Below are positions 41,173 through 49,243 of a DNA stretch of 64,000 bases, piece by piece. The stretch is taken from the NCBI GenBank assembly GCA_022511205.1, contig JAFLRY010000003.1:18577-82576 (forward strand), in the 5' to 3' direction. Numbering within the stretch: the first letter of the stretch is position 1; each line of letters starts with the position of its first letter. Both the position numbers and the translations under genes were made by a program. The stretch is from Eubacterium sp. (GTDB taxonomy: Bacteria; Bacillota; Clostridia; Oscillospirales; Acutalibacteraceae). The notes beneath the pieces were generated by a model. It worked only from the letters and a program-made list of their open reading frames with translations, had not been told where the DNA came from and did no database searches.

Positions 41173-42639
41173 ATGGAAATTTTTGAAATGACCGCTCTTG
41201 AAACGGCCCAGCTTATAAAAAATAAAGAGATCACCGCAATGGACGCGGTGGAATCCGTTGCCAAGGTGATCGAGCAAAGGGACAAAATCTATAATTGCTA
41301 CACCCATTTTGATAAGGCGCTGGCCCTTGAAAACGCGGAAAAAGCGCAGAAGCTTATTGACGAGGGCAAAACGGATTCACCCATTGCGGGCGTTCCCGTT
41401 GCGATTAAGGACAATATCTGCACGAAGGGTGAAACCACCTCTTGTGCTTCAAAAATACTTTACAATTTCAAACCGCCCTATGACGCTACGGTTATCAAAA
41501 AGCTGAACGCAGCGGGCATCGTGCCCTGCGGCAAGGTGAATATGGACGAGTTCGCTATGGGCTCAACTACTGAAACCTCTTATTACGGCGCAACGAAAAA
41601 CCCGTGGGATATCACGAGAGTTCCCGGCGGCTCATCAGGCGGCGCGGCGGCATGCGTTGCGGCTGATGAGAGCATAATCGCCCTTGGCTCTGATACGGGC
41701 GGTTCTATCCGCCAGCCTTGTTCCTTCTGCGGTGTTACAGGCTTAAAGCCAACTTACGGAGCGGTATCCCGCTACGGTCTTATCGCCTACGCTTCGTCAC
41801 TTGACCAGATCGGACCTATCGGCAAAAACGCTCTTGACGTGGCGGCAATGTTCTCCGTTATCTGTGGCAAGGATACAATGGACGGTACGTCTATGGACGG
41901 CAACCCCTTTACCCTTGACGAGATCAAAAACACAACTGATTTAAAGGGCAAAAAGATCGGTATCCCAAAGGATTATTTTGGCGAGGGTATCAGCGAGGAT
42001 GTGGCGAAAAACGTTTTAGTCGCCGCCGAAACCCTTAAAGCCCTTGGCGCTGAGGTCGAGGAATTCTCAATGCCTATCGTTGAGTACGCGATCCCAACCT
42101 ACTATATCATCGCCTGCGCCGAGGCTTGCTCAAACCTTTCAAGATTTGACGGTATCAAGTACGGCTATAAATCACCCAGCGCCGATAATCTTCGTGACGT
42201 GTATTTCAAATCACGCTCCGAGGGCTTCGGTATGGAGGTCAAAAAGCGCATAATGCTTGGAAATTTCGTGCTTTCCAGCGGATATTTTGACGCTTACTAT
42301 ATCAAGGCGCTTAAGGCAAAGGGACTTATCGTAAAGGCATTTAACGAAGCCTTTGAGAAATACGATTTTCTTCTCGGTCCTGTTGCGCCCACCACGGCGC
42401 TGAAAATGGGCGAGGGTCTCAGCGATCCGCTGGCAATGTACCTCGGCGATATTTACACCGTTATGATAAACATTGCGGGCTTGCCGTCTCTGGCACTTCC
42501 CTGCGGCTTTGACAGGGATAATATGCCGGTTGGTATGCAGCTTATCGGCAGACCTTTTGACGAAAAAACGATACTCTCGGCAGGCAACGCCTATCAGAAT
42601 GCTACTGATTGGCACAAGCAGAGGCCGAATCTGGCGTAA
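41173..42639 (+). CDS. gatA: GatA, amidase subunit
   Basis: A 488-residue amidase-signature enzyme that releases ammonia from glutamine or asparagine for the amidotransferase. The Ser-cisSer-Lys triad is visible: Lys in VAIKDNICTKG, cisSer in PGGSSGGAAACVAA and the nucleophile Ser in LGSDTGGSIRQP. It partners GatC and GatB. The RBS AAGGAGGG precedes the ATG. Confidence 0.96.
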   Translation: MEIFEMTALETAQLIKNKEITAMDAVESVAKVIEQRDKIYNCYTHFDKALALENAEKAQKLIDEGKTDSPIAGVPVAIKDNICTKGETTSCASKILYNFKPPYDATVIKKLNAAGIVPCGKVNMDEFAMGSTTETSYYGATKNPWDITRVPGGSSGGAAACVAADESIIALGSDTGGSIRQPCSFCGVTGLKPTYGAVSRYGLIAYASSLDQIGPIGKNALDVAAMFSVICGKDTMDGTSMDGNPFTLDEIKNTTDLKGKKIGIPKDYFGEGISEDVAKNVLVAAETLKALGAEVEEFSMPIVEYAIPTYYIIACAEACSNLSRFDGIKYGYKSPSADNLRDVYFKSRSEGFGMEVKKRIMLGNFVLSSGYFDAYYIKALKAKGLIVKAFNEAFEKYDFLLGPVAPTTALKMGEGLSDPLAMYLGDIYTVMINIAGLPSLALPCGFDRDNMPVGMQLIGRPFDEKTILSAGNAYQNATDWHKQRPNLA

Positions 42640-42651
42640 GGAGGGGAAAGT

Positions 42652-44085
42652 ATGGAATATTCAACCGTATGCGGGCTTGAGGTCCACACCGAGCTCGCCA
42701 CGAAAACGAAAATTTTCTGCTCCTGCTCCACTGAATTCGGCGGAGAGCCAAACACTCACGTTTGTGAAATTTGCTCCGGTATGCCCGGCACGCTTCCCGT
42801 TTTAAACGAAAAGGTGCTGGAGTTTGCCGTGAGAACAGGTCTTGCAACCAACTGCGAGATCACGATGTATAATAAATTCGATAGAAAGAATTATTTCTAC
42901 CCCGATCTGCCGAAGGCGTATCAGATCAGCCAGCTTTATCTGCCCATCTGCCGCAACGGCTATATCGAGATCAACGATAGCATTAACGGCGGCAAGAAAA
43001 AGGTCAGAATTCACGAAATCCATATGGAGGAGGATGCGGGCAAGCTCGTTCACGATGAATGGTCGGATTGCACCCTCGTAAACTACAACCGTTGCGGTGT
43101 TCCGCTTCTGGAAATCGTTTCCGAGCCCGATATTGCATCCGCAGACGAAGCCGTTGAATACGTTGAAAAGCTTCGCGAAATTCTCCAGTTCTGCGGCGTT
43201 TCCGACTGCAAAATGCAGGAGGGATCGCTCCGTGCTGACGTTAACGTTTCCGTTATGGAAAAGGGCAGTAAGGTTTTCGGTACGCGTACCGAGATGAAGA
43301 ATATCAACTCCTTCAAGGCAATCCACAACGCCATTGAAAGCGAGGCGCAGCGCCAGATCGAGCTTATTGAGGACGGCGAAAAGATCGTTCAGGAGACACG
43401 CCGTTGGGACGATAGTAAGGGTACTTCTTACGCGATGAGAAGCAAGGAGGACGCGCAGGATTACAAATATTTCCCCGATCCCGATCTTCCGCCCGTTCAG
43501 CTCACGGAGGAGTACGTAAACGGTATCCGTGAATCGCTCCCCGAGCTTCCCGACGCGAAAAAACAGCGCTATATGACTGAGTTTGGCCTTTCGGAATACG
43601 ATACCTCTATGATCTGTTCTTCCGTTGCTTACGTTAAGCTTTTTGAGAGAACGGTTGAGCTCACGAAGAATCCCAAGGACAGCGCCAACTGGATCATGGG
43701 CGAGCTGATGAAAATGCTCAACGACAGCCAGACGCTTCCCGAAAATATGACTTTCCGCACGGACTCTTTAGGCGAGGTCATCAACCTGCTGAACAGCAAC
43801 AAAATCAGCCGTGACTCGGCGAAAAAGGTGTTTAAGGCTGTGTTTGAGGAAAATGTTATTCCCGCCGATTACGTTAAGGCGAATAATATGGAAATGGTTT
43901 CCGATACCGGCACGATCAAGCCGATCATTGAAGAGGTGCTTGCCAACAACCAAAAGGCGGTTGACGAGTACAGAGGCGGCAAGGAAGCTTCGTTTAATTT
44001 CCTTATCGGTCAGTCTATGCGCGCGCTGAGAGGTAAAGCACCCGCAAGCGAAGTTACGAAAATTTTAAAAGAGCTTTTAGGCTAA
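42652..44085 (+). CDS. gatB: GatB, kinase/amidotransferase subunit
   Basis: A 477-residue GatB, which phosphorylates the mischarged Asp or Glu on tRNA and transfers ammonia. The N-terminal GLEVHTELATKTKIFCSCS, KNYFYPDLPKAYQISQ and HMEEDAGKLVH are diagnostic, and the C-terminal YqeY-like tail ends IGQSMRALRGKAPASEVTKILKELLG. It is the last gene of aspS-gatCAB and is followed by repeat copy A, with no ordinary terminator visible between them. Confidence 0.96.
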   Translation: MEYSTVCGLEVHTELATKTKIFCSCSTEFGGEPNTHVCEICSGMPGTLPVLNEKVLEFAVRTGLATNCEITMYNKFDRKNYFYPDLPKAYQISQLYLPICRNGYIEINDSINGGKKKVRIHEIHMEEDAGKLVHDEWSDCTLVNYNRCGVPLLEIVSEPDIASADEAVEYVEKLREILQFCGVSDCKMQEGSLRADVNVSVMEKGSKVFGTRTEMKNINSFKAIHNAIESEAQRQIELIEDGEKIVQETRRWDDSKGTSYAMRSKEDAQDYKYFPDPDLPPVQLTEEYVNGIRESLPELPDAKKQRYMTEFGLSEYDTSMICSSVAYVKLFERTVELTKNPKDSANWIMGELMKMLNDSQTLPENMTFRTDSLGEVINLLNSNKISRDSAKKVFKAVFEENVIPADYVKANNMEMVSDTGTIKPIIEEVLANNQKAVDEYRGGKEASFNFLIGQSMRALRGKAPASEVTKILKELLG

Positions 44086-44105
44086 AAAATAGAACATTGC
44101 TCCCT

Positions 44106-44294
44106 GTGGCACTGTGCGAGTGCGCGTGCCGCATAAATAAAAGGGGGGTTCAGGGGGATTTGAGCGTTTTGCGCTCATTCCCCCTGAATTGTTTTCTCTG
44201 ATTACTCTCTTTTGCAACACAAAAGAGAGTAATGCCCACCCCGGCAGGGGTAAAATATGAAAAGCATAATTATATTTGCCCACCGCGGCAGCGG
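44106..44294 (+). repeat. Structured dispersed repeat, copy A
   Basis: One of three related elements (others at 50142 and 56401). Five hairpins in order: H1 GGCAC/GTGCC (44108-44130); H2 CAGGGGGA/TCCCCCTG around TGAGCG/CGCTCA; H3 TTACTCTCTTTTG with its complement and a 5-nt loop; H4 CCCC-GGCA-GGGG; H5 CCGC-GGCA-GCGG (44283-44294). It follows gatB by 20 bp. The rest of the gap to spoVAD is AT-rich and ends in the hairpin at 44372. Confidence 0.85.
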
Positions 44295-44371
44295 CAAATA
44301 ATTTAGATTATTTCAATCAATTAGATTTAAAAGAAAAATTTGTAAATTATTCAAAAGAATAATAATAAACT

Positions 44372-44405
44372 ACACCTCGGATAAAATAATCCCGAGGTGT
44401 TTTTT
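44372..44405 (+). terminator. Terminator whose arm carries the spoVAD SD
   Basis: ACACCTCGG (44372-44380) pairs perfectly with CCGAGGTGT (44392-44400) and is followed by TTTTT. GAGGTG, the spoVAD RBS, is inside the second arm, and the T run forms the spacer to the GTG start. Confidence 0.75.
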
Positions 44406-45407
44406 GTGAACATAAACGGTAAAACTATATTTTTTGATACTCCGCCTGTTATTACAGGAAGCGCAGGAGTGGTTGGTAAAAAAGAGGGAGAAGGTCCGTT
44501 GGCGCAGGATTTCGACGCGATTTTCGAGGATACCACAATGGGTCAGCAATCCTTTGAGCTGGCAGAATCCGCAATGCTCCACGATGCGATCATCAGGGCG
44601 CTCACCAACGCGCAGGAAAGCCCTGCAAACGTGAATTTCATTTTAAGTGGCGATCTGCTGGATCAGTGTATGGGTAGTGCGTTCGCCATTAAAGATTTGG
44701 AAATTCCGTCAATAGGACTTTTCGGCGCCTGCTCCACTATGGCGCTTTCCCTCTCCGTGGGCGCAATGCTGATAGACGGCGGCGCGGATTGCGTTGTAGC
44801 AGGTACGTCAAGCCATTTTTGCTCGTCGGAAAGGCAGTTTCGCTTTCCACTTGAATACGGCGGACAAAGGCCGCCCAGCGCCCAGTGGACAGTAACGGGA
44901 GCAGGCTCCGCCGTTCTCAAAAAAGAGGGCGAGGGTGTAAAAATCAGCGCGATCTCGATCGGCACGATCTGCGATCTCGGTATCACAGACGCCAACAATA
45001 TGGGTGCCGCCATGGCTCCCGCCGCGGAAAAAACCATATACGAATTTCTGCGTGACAGCGGCTCAAAGCCTGAGGATTACGATCTCATTCTAACGGGCGA
45101 TCTTGGCTACACCGGCTCTCAGCTTCTCTACGAGCTTATGGAGAATGAACATGGAATAGATCTTCGAAGCGTTCACAACGATTGCGGACTTATGATCTTT
45201 AACCTTAAGGAGCAGGACGTAAACAGCGGCGGCTCGGGTTGCGGCTGTTCCGGCTCGGTGCTTTGCTCACATATTCTAAAAAGAATGAAAAAGGGCGAGC
45301 TGAAAAAGGTGCTTTTCGTCGCCACCGGCGCGCTTCTGTCTCCCACTTCAAACAAGCAGGGCAATCCGATACCGTCAATTGCCCACGCGGTTCTGTTGGA
45401 GGCGTAA
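44406..45407 (+). CDS. spoVAD: Stage V sporulation protein AD
   Basis: A 333-residue thiolase-fold protein of the SpoVA channel, which moves dipicolinic acid into the forespore and out at germination. It shows the family segments GPLAQDFDAIFEDTTMGQQSFELAESAM, FGACSTMALSLSVGAM and the C-terminal GCGCSGSVLCSHI...ATGALLSPTS. The GTG at 44406 is chosen because GAGGTG lies 6 nt upstream; the in-frame GTG at 44397 overlaps that RBS. spoVAC and spoVAE, usually adjacent, lie 2.5-5 kb away. Confidence 0.94.
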   Translation: MNINGKTIFFDTPPVITGSAGVVGKKEGEGPLAQDFDAIFEDTTMGQQSFELAESAMLHDAIIRALTNAQESPANVNFILSGDLLDQCMGSAFAIKDLEIPSIGLFGACSTMALSLSVGAMLIDGGADCVVAGTSSHFCSSERQFRFPLEYGGQRPPSAQWTVTGAGSAVLKKEGEGVKISAISIGTICDLGITDANNMGAAMAPAAEKTIYEFLRDSGSKPEDYDLILTGDLGYTGSQLLYELMENEHGIDLRSVHNDCGLMIFNLKEQDVNSGGSGCGCSGSVLCSHILKRMKKGELKKVLFVATGALLSPTSNKQGNPIPSIAHAVLLEA

Positions 45408-45408
45408 T

Positions 45409-45597
45409 ATGGATCTTAAGAATAATATCAAGGTGCTGGGCACGTTTAAAACCGCCGTCAACGGCTTATATACAGTAATAACGGTTATCAGGGTCATCGC
45501 TGTAATATTCTTAGTGTTGCAAACGATCCTTCTTTTAACCGAAAATAAAGCCTCTCTTCCGTCCGCCCAAAACCCTTTCAACAAACTGAAAAGCTAA
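45409..45597 (+). CDS. Small membrane protein downstream of spoVAD
   Basis: A 62-residue protein with one hydrophobic helix (about 15-43) and a polar tail. Its ATG is 2 bp after the spoVAD stop and is preceded by TTGGAGG, so it is translated with spoVAD. No family was recognised. Coupling to spoVAD suggests a forespore or germination role, as inference only. It ends at a terminator. Confidence 0.75.
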   Translation: MDLKNNIKVLGTFKTAVNGLYTVITVIRVIAVIFLVLQTILLLTENKASLPSAQNPFNKLKS

Positions 45598-45625
45598 AAA
45601 ATCTCCCCAAGCGGGAGATTTTTCT
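45597..45625 (+). terminator. Terminator of spoVAD unit
   Basis: The stem AAAAATCTCCC with its complement and a 5-nt loop ends in T5. Confidence 0.88.
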
Positions 45626-45701
45626 TTTATTATAGTCTTTAAATAAATTAGTTTTAATGATATAATCATAATTAATTAATTTCCCAGAGCAAGGTGATTA
45701 T

Positions 45702-46316
45702 TTGTTCAAACTAATAAAAGGCGCTAAGATAAATGACAGTATAGAATTAAAGGAAGAATATGAAGTTGCAGATAGATGGATTTATGCAAATATTAGCGCT
45801 GAGAATATTCGCAAAGTAATCGATAAGTTTATAGAAATTGAAGACGGAAATAGGTTCTGCTTATTTATTGAATTGCCTTCAAATAGAAAAGATGAAAATA
45901 TTGTAGGTGTCACTGAAGAGGGTTATTATCAAGCGGATAGCCTGCATATTGATGTGTATTATCTTGATAATATTTCAGCGGATTATCTGATTGAACTACT
46001 TAATCTTTTTGATGACATTCTTGTTAATGATGGACTTTCAAGTTTTGGAGTGCTATCTCAAAGCGGGAGAGAAATCGGCAAATATAAGTACAACGTTATC
46101 AAGGCATACAGTAATGATGATTTATCACCTATAGTTGAAGTGTTTACAGCTCTTGATATACCTGAAACTTATGAACTGGTCACTGCTTGGAATTATTTTT
46201 CGTATGATGATCCCGGAGAAAGCAAAATATATAATCTGGAAGGAAAAACGATATATGATGTGGTTGATACATTGAAAGAAGTCGGAATGTATAAAGCGGA
46301 GCAAAGGGTGGAATGA
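45702..46316 (+). CDS. Unknown acidic protein
   Basis: A 204-residue soluble, acidic, AT-rich protein. It starts at TTG with AAGGTGA 8 nt upstream. The N-terminal half has strand-like WIYANISAENIRKVIDKFIEIE and FCLFIELPS, and the C-terminal half ends LEGKTIYDVVDTLKEVGMYKAEQ. It resembles small intracellular immunity-type proteins in size and acidity, but no motif was recognised. It is separated from neighbours by gaps of 76 and 91 bp. Confidence 0.65.
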   Translation: MFKLIKGAKINDSIELKEEYEVADRWIYANISAENIRKVIDKFIEIEDGNRFCLFIELPSNRKDENIVGVTEEGYYQADSLHIDVYYLDNISADYLIELLNLFDDILVNDGLSSFGVLSQSGREIGKYKYNVIKAYSNDDLSPIVEVFTALDIPETYELVTAWNYFSYDDPGESKIYNLEGKTIYDVVDTLKEVGMYKAEQRVE

Positions 46317-46407
46317 TTTTTAATGTATCATTTGTGAGAAAAGATTTTGATTCAGTTAATTTATATGCTATATTAAAACATATTGATAGGTATCAGGAGG
46401 GATAATT

Positions 46408-46959
46408 ATGAAATTCGTATTTATTTTAGGAGATGCGGCGGTAGGCAAAATGACCGTCGGTCAGGAACTTATGAAGAGAACAAAACTGCGCTTATTTCAT
46501 AATCATATGACGATTGAGCCTGTTATTGAGATATTCGGCAAATTCGACAGTAAAACGATAAGCGAAATAAGGGAAGTAATCTTTAAAAATTTTGCGGCTT
46601 CCGATAATTACGGAATGATTTTTACAATGATGATGGCGTTTGACCAGCAGTCCGATTGGGATTATTTGGAGCATATTCAAGAAGTTTTCAGCCCCTACGG
46701 CACGGAATTTTTTTACGTTGAGCTGATTGCTCCGCAGGAAATAAGGCTTCAGAGAAACGAAACCGAAAACCGCTTGAAAAATAAGCCATCCAAAAAGAAT
46801 ATTGCCGAATCGAATCAACGCCTTATAAATGATGACAAAAACTACAGATGCGTCAGCTACGAGGGCGAAATACCTTTTGATAATTATCTCAGAATTGACA
46901 ACTCAGATAAATCACCTGATGAGGTCGCTCTGTTGATAAAAGAAACGTTCAAACTCTAA
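46408..46959 (+). CDS. P-loop kinase-like protein
   Basis: A 183-residue P-loop protein with Walker A GDAAVGKMTVG (8-18), in which Met replaces the usual Ser/Thr after Lys, followed by KLRLFHNHMTIEPV. The LFHNHM segment recurs in shikimate-kinase-like proteins of unknown function. RLKNKPSKKNIAESNQRL may form a lid. Substrate unknown. CAGGAGGG precedes the ATG. It is convergent with the next gene at a shared terminator. Confidence 0.82.
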   Translation: MKFVFILGDAAVGKMTVGQELMKRTKLRLFHNHMTIEPVIEIFGKFDSKTISEIREVIFKNFAASDNYGMIFTMMMAFDQQSDWDYLEHIQEVFSPYGTEFFYVELIAPQEIRLQRNETENRLKNKPSKKNIAESNQRLINDDKNYRCVSYEGEIPFDNYLRIDNSDKSPDEVALLIKETFKL

Positions 46960-46964
46960 TAAAT

Positions 46965-46990
46965 AAAACCGCCCGGATAGGGCGGTTTTT
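46965..46990. terminator. Bidirectional terminator
   Basis: The stem AAAACCGCCC/GGGCGGTTTT with a 5-nt loop lies between convergent genes. Confidence 0.88.
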
Positions 46991-47867
46991 AGTTTTGTGA
47001 CCAAAGGAGCATATTGTTTTCAAAATCGGCTTTCAGTCTGCCGGCTTCCTTAAGATAGGTGAGGTAGGAGCGGACGGTGCTGCCGACAAGGGCGTATTGC
47101 TCGAAGTTCATCGTCAGATCGTATTCGTTGAAAAGCTTTTGCAAAAGGGCTTCGAAGCTAATCGGCTCTTTGCAGAATTCAACAATTTTATCCGCGATCT
47201 CGTTCACCTTATCAATGTTGTACTGCGCCAATTCCGCAATACTTTCAGTTGCGGCGGCGTGGGCGGGAATAAACATTTTCGCTTCCATATTCTTCACTTT
47301 TTCAAGCGTATTTATGTATGCCGCAATATCGTAAATAAAGCCGATTTGATATTTTTCAAGTGTTTCTTTGCTTGAAAGACAGTCGGCAAGATAGACCACA
47401 TCATCTGGCGTTCTGAAGCCCACCATATCGAAAAAGTGACCGGGTAGGGGGATGATCTCAAAACCCTCAGGCAAAACGCGTTCCGTAAGCTCTTCCGCGT
47501 CGCTCTCCTGCGCCAAGAGGAATTTGCGGCGCAGCTCCTTCGGCGGGTAGCCGCCGTAAAGGAACGAGGACTCAAGAATAGGGTGTCGTGTGAAATCCTG
47601 CTCTATTCCCAAAGCGTAGATTTTGCAACCCGTCTGTGCCTGCAAATACTTGTTGCCGCCGATATGATCCGCATTGGAATGGGTGTTATAGATCGCCTTC
47701 AGCTTCCAGCCATTGGCGTCTAAAATTTGGCGCACCTTGCGCCCCGCGTCCTTATCGTTTCCGCTGTCTATCAGGCAAACGTCTGTATTATTCAGCTTAA
47801 CAAGACCGATTTTCGCGGGGCTTTGAACGTAATAGCAATTTTCCGAAACTTGGATCAATTCGTACAT
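46989..47867 (-). CDS. Metallo-beta-lactamase-fold hydrolase with altered HxHxDH
   Basis: A 292-residue MBL-fold protein. The metal motif reads NTHSNADHIGGN, so the second His of HxHxDH is Asn, while Asp and the final His remain. Later ligands are present: PLPGHFFDMVGF and LADCLSSKE, then IPAHAA. A C-terminal helical region (about 215-292) resembles a winged-helix extension. Family members hydrolyse thioesters, lactones or phosphodiesters. The altered motif may mean a different metal site. Confidence 0.85.
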   Translation of the reverse strand: MYELIQVSENCYYVQSPAKIGLVKLNNTDVCLIDSGNDKDAGRKVRQILDANGWKLKAIYNTHSNADHIGGNKYLQAQTGCKIYALGIEQDFTRHPILESSFLYGGYPPKELRRKFLLAQESDAEELTERVLPEGFEIIPLPGHFFDMVGFRTPDDVVYLADCLSSKETLEKYQIGFIYDIAAYINTLEKVKNMEAKMFIPAHAAATESIAELAQYNIDKVNEIADKIVEFCKEPISFEALLQKLFNEYDLTMNFEQYALVGSTVRSYLTYLKEAGRLKADFENNMLLWSQN

Positions 47868-47945
47868 TGCGGTTTTCTCCGTTTATATTTAATTTAGACA
47901 AACCAAATCAAAACACGGTTGAAAACTGCTGATTTGCTTTGCCTG

Positions 47946-48299
47946 TTATTTATCCTTTGGCTTTGCGATGAAGGATACGAGAAGTCCCGAAAGCACCGCA
48001 ACGGTCACTCCGCCGGCGCATGCAGTGAGTCCGCCGGTGATAACGCCGATAAAGCCGTCTTTCTGTATAGCTTCTTTCACACCGTTTGCAAGGGCGTTTC
48101 CAAAGCCTGTAAGGGGGATCGTCGCTCCTGCGCCCGCAAAATCAACAAGTTTATCGTACCAGCCAAACGCGCCGAACAGCACGCCGAGACAAACGAAAAG
48201 AACAAGTATTCTTGCGGGGGTCAGCTTTGTTAAATCGATAAGAAGCTGGCCAATCACGCAGATAATTCCGCCTACTAAAAACGCGTATAAAAATATCAT
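47946..48299 (-). CDS. spoVAE: Stage V sporulation protein AE
   Basis: A 117-residue membrane protein with the SpoVAE signature GGIICVIGQLLIDLTKLTPARILVLFV, WYDKLVDFAGAGATIPLTGFGNALANG and FTGG-like VITGGLTACAGGV. It is part of the SpoVA channel. The start is the ATG at 48299, with AGGTGA 5 nt upstream. That RBS forms the arm of a hairpin. It is on the opposite strand to spoVAC and spoVAD. Confidence 0.92.
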   Translation of the reverse strand: MIFLYAFLVGGIICVIGQLLIDLTKLTPARILVLFVCLGVLFGAFGWYDKLVDFAGAGATIPLTGFGNALANGVKEAIQKDGFIGVITGGLTACAGGVTVAVLSGLLVSFIAKPKDK

Positions 48300-48340
48300 A
48301 AAAATCACCTGCTATATTTTTTACTGCTTGCAGGTGATTT
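48300..48340 (-). terminator. Terminator whose arm carries the spoVAE SD
   Basis: On the minus strand AAATCACCTGC (48340-48330) pairs perfectly with GCAGGTGATTT (48312-48302), with T5 right after the stem (48304-48300). The second arm holds AGGTGA, the RBS of spoVAE. It also lies about 40 bp after the ABC ATPase stop, so it can terminate that gene. Confidence 0.75.
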
Positions 48341-48379
48341 ATTCTTTATTTTTAATTGTTTGATATGAAAGCCTTGTTA

Positions 48380-49126
48380 TCAGCCCTCATCAATAGGATT
48401 TTTATTGTCTTTTTTCGATTCTCTGCCGTATTTTTCCTCAAAGCCGGGATTGATATAATCCTCAACAACTTTTCCGTCTCTGATTCGAATAACGCGCTCA
48501 GCCTGCTCGGCGATCTCGTTATCGTGGGTGATGATGATTACAGTTCTGCCGTCATCCTTAAGATTGTGGAGGATCTGCATAACGTCATTCGTTGAGCGCG
48601 TATCAAGATTTCCCGTTGGCTCGTCTGCAAGGATCACCGGCGGAGCGGCGGCGATAGCGCGGGCAACGGCAACTCTCTGCTGCTGACCGCCTGAAAGCGC
48701 GGCGGGCAGATGATGCATTCGCTGCTCAAGGCCAACCTTTTTCAGCGCCGCTTCGGAAATCTCACGTCTTTCATATTTTGATATTCCTCTGTAAACGAGA
48801 GGAAGCTCAACGTTTTCAATCGCGTTTAATGATGAAATCAAATTGAAGCCCTGAAAAATAAAGCCGATCTGCTCGTTGCGGATCTTGCTCATCTCGTCGT
48901 CCGTGAGGTCGTCAACGAGGGTTCCGTTTATATAATATTCCCCCGAAGTGGGCGTATCAAGCAGACCGAGCATATTCATAAGGGTGGATTTTCCAGAGCC
49001 TGACTGACCGATGATCGCAACGAATTCGCCCTCGTCAATGGTCAGCGAAACGCCGTCAAGCGCGTTTACCTGATTTTCGCCGGGGTTGTAAATTTTATAT
49101 ACGTCTCTAACGTCGATAAGGTGCAT
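48380..49126 (-). CDS. ABC transporter ATPase, MacB/LolD type
   Basis: A 248-residue ATPase: Walker A GQSGSGKS (about 39-46), Q-loop FIFQGFNLI, signature ALSGGQQQRVAVA, Walker B VILADE and His in ITHD. Such ATPases pair with FtsX-like permeases in exporters or mechanotransmission machines. No permease gene is adjacent, so the partner must be encoded elsewhere. It is divergent from spoVAC. Confidence 0.93.
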   Translation of the reverse strand: MHLIDVRDVYKIYNPGENQVNALDGVSLTIDEGEFVAIIGQSGSGKSTLMNMLGLLDTPTSGEYYINGTLVDDLTDDEMSKIRNEQIGFIFQGFNLISSLNAIENVELPLVYRGISKYERREISEAALKKVGLEQRMHHLPAALSGGQQQRVAVARAIAAAPPVILADEPTGNLDTRSTNDVMQILHNLKDDGRTVIIITHDNEIAEQAERVIRIRDGKVVEDYINPGFEEKYGRESKKDNKNPIDEG

Positions 49127-49243
49127 AATATAATGTTCCTTTACATTTTGTATATTTAATTATTACAGATGATTATATGATTTGTCAAGCAAATTGTATA
49201 AATGTAAAAATATATTAAATAATAGTTAATGAGGTGTTAATAA

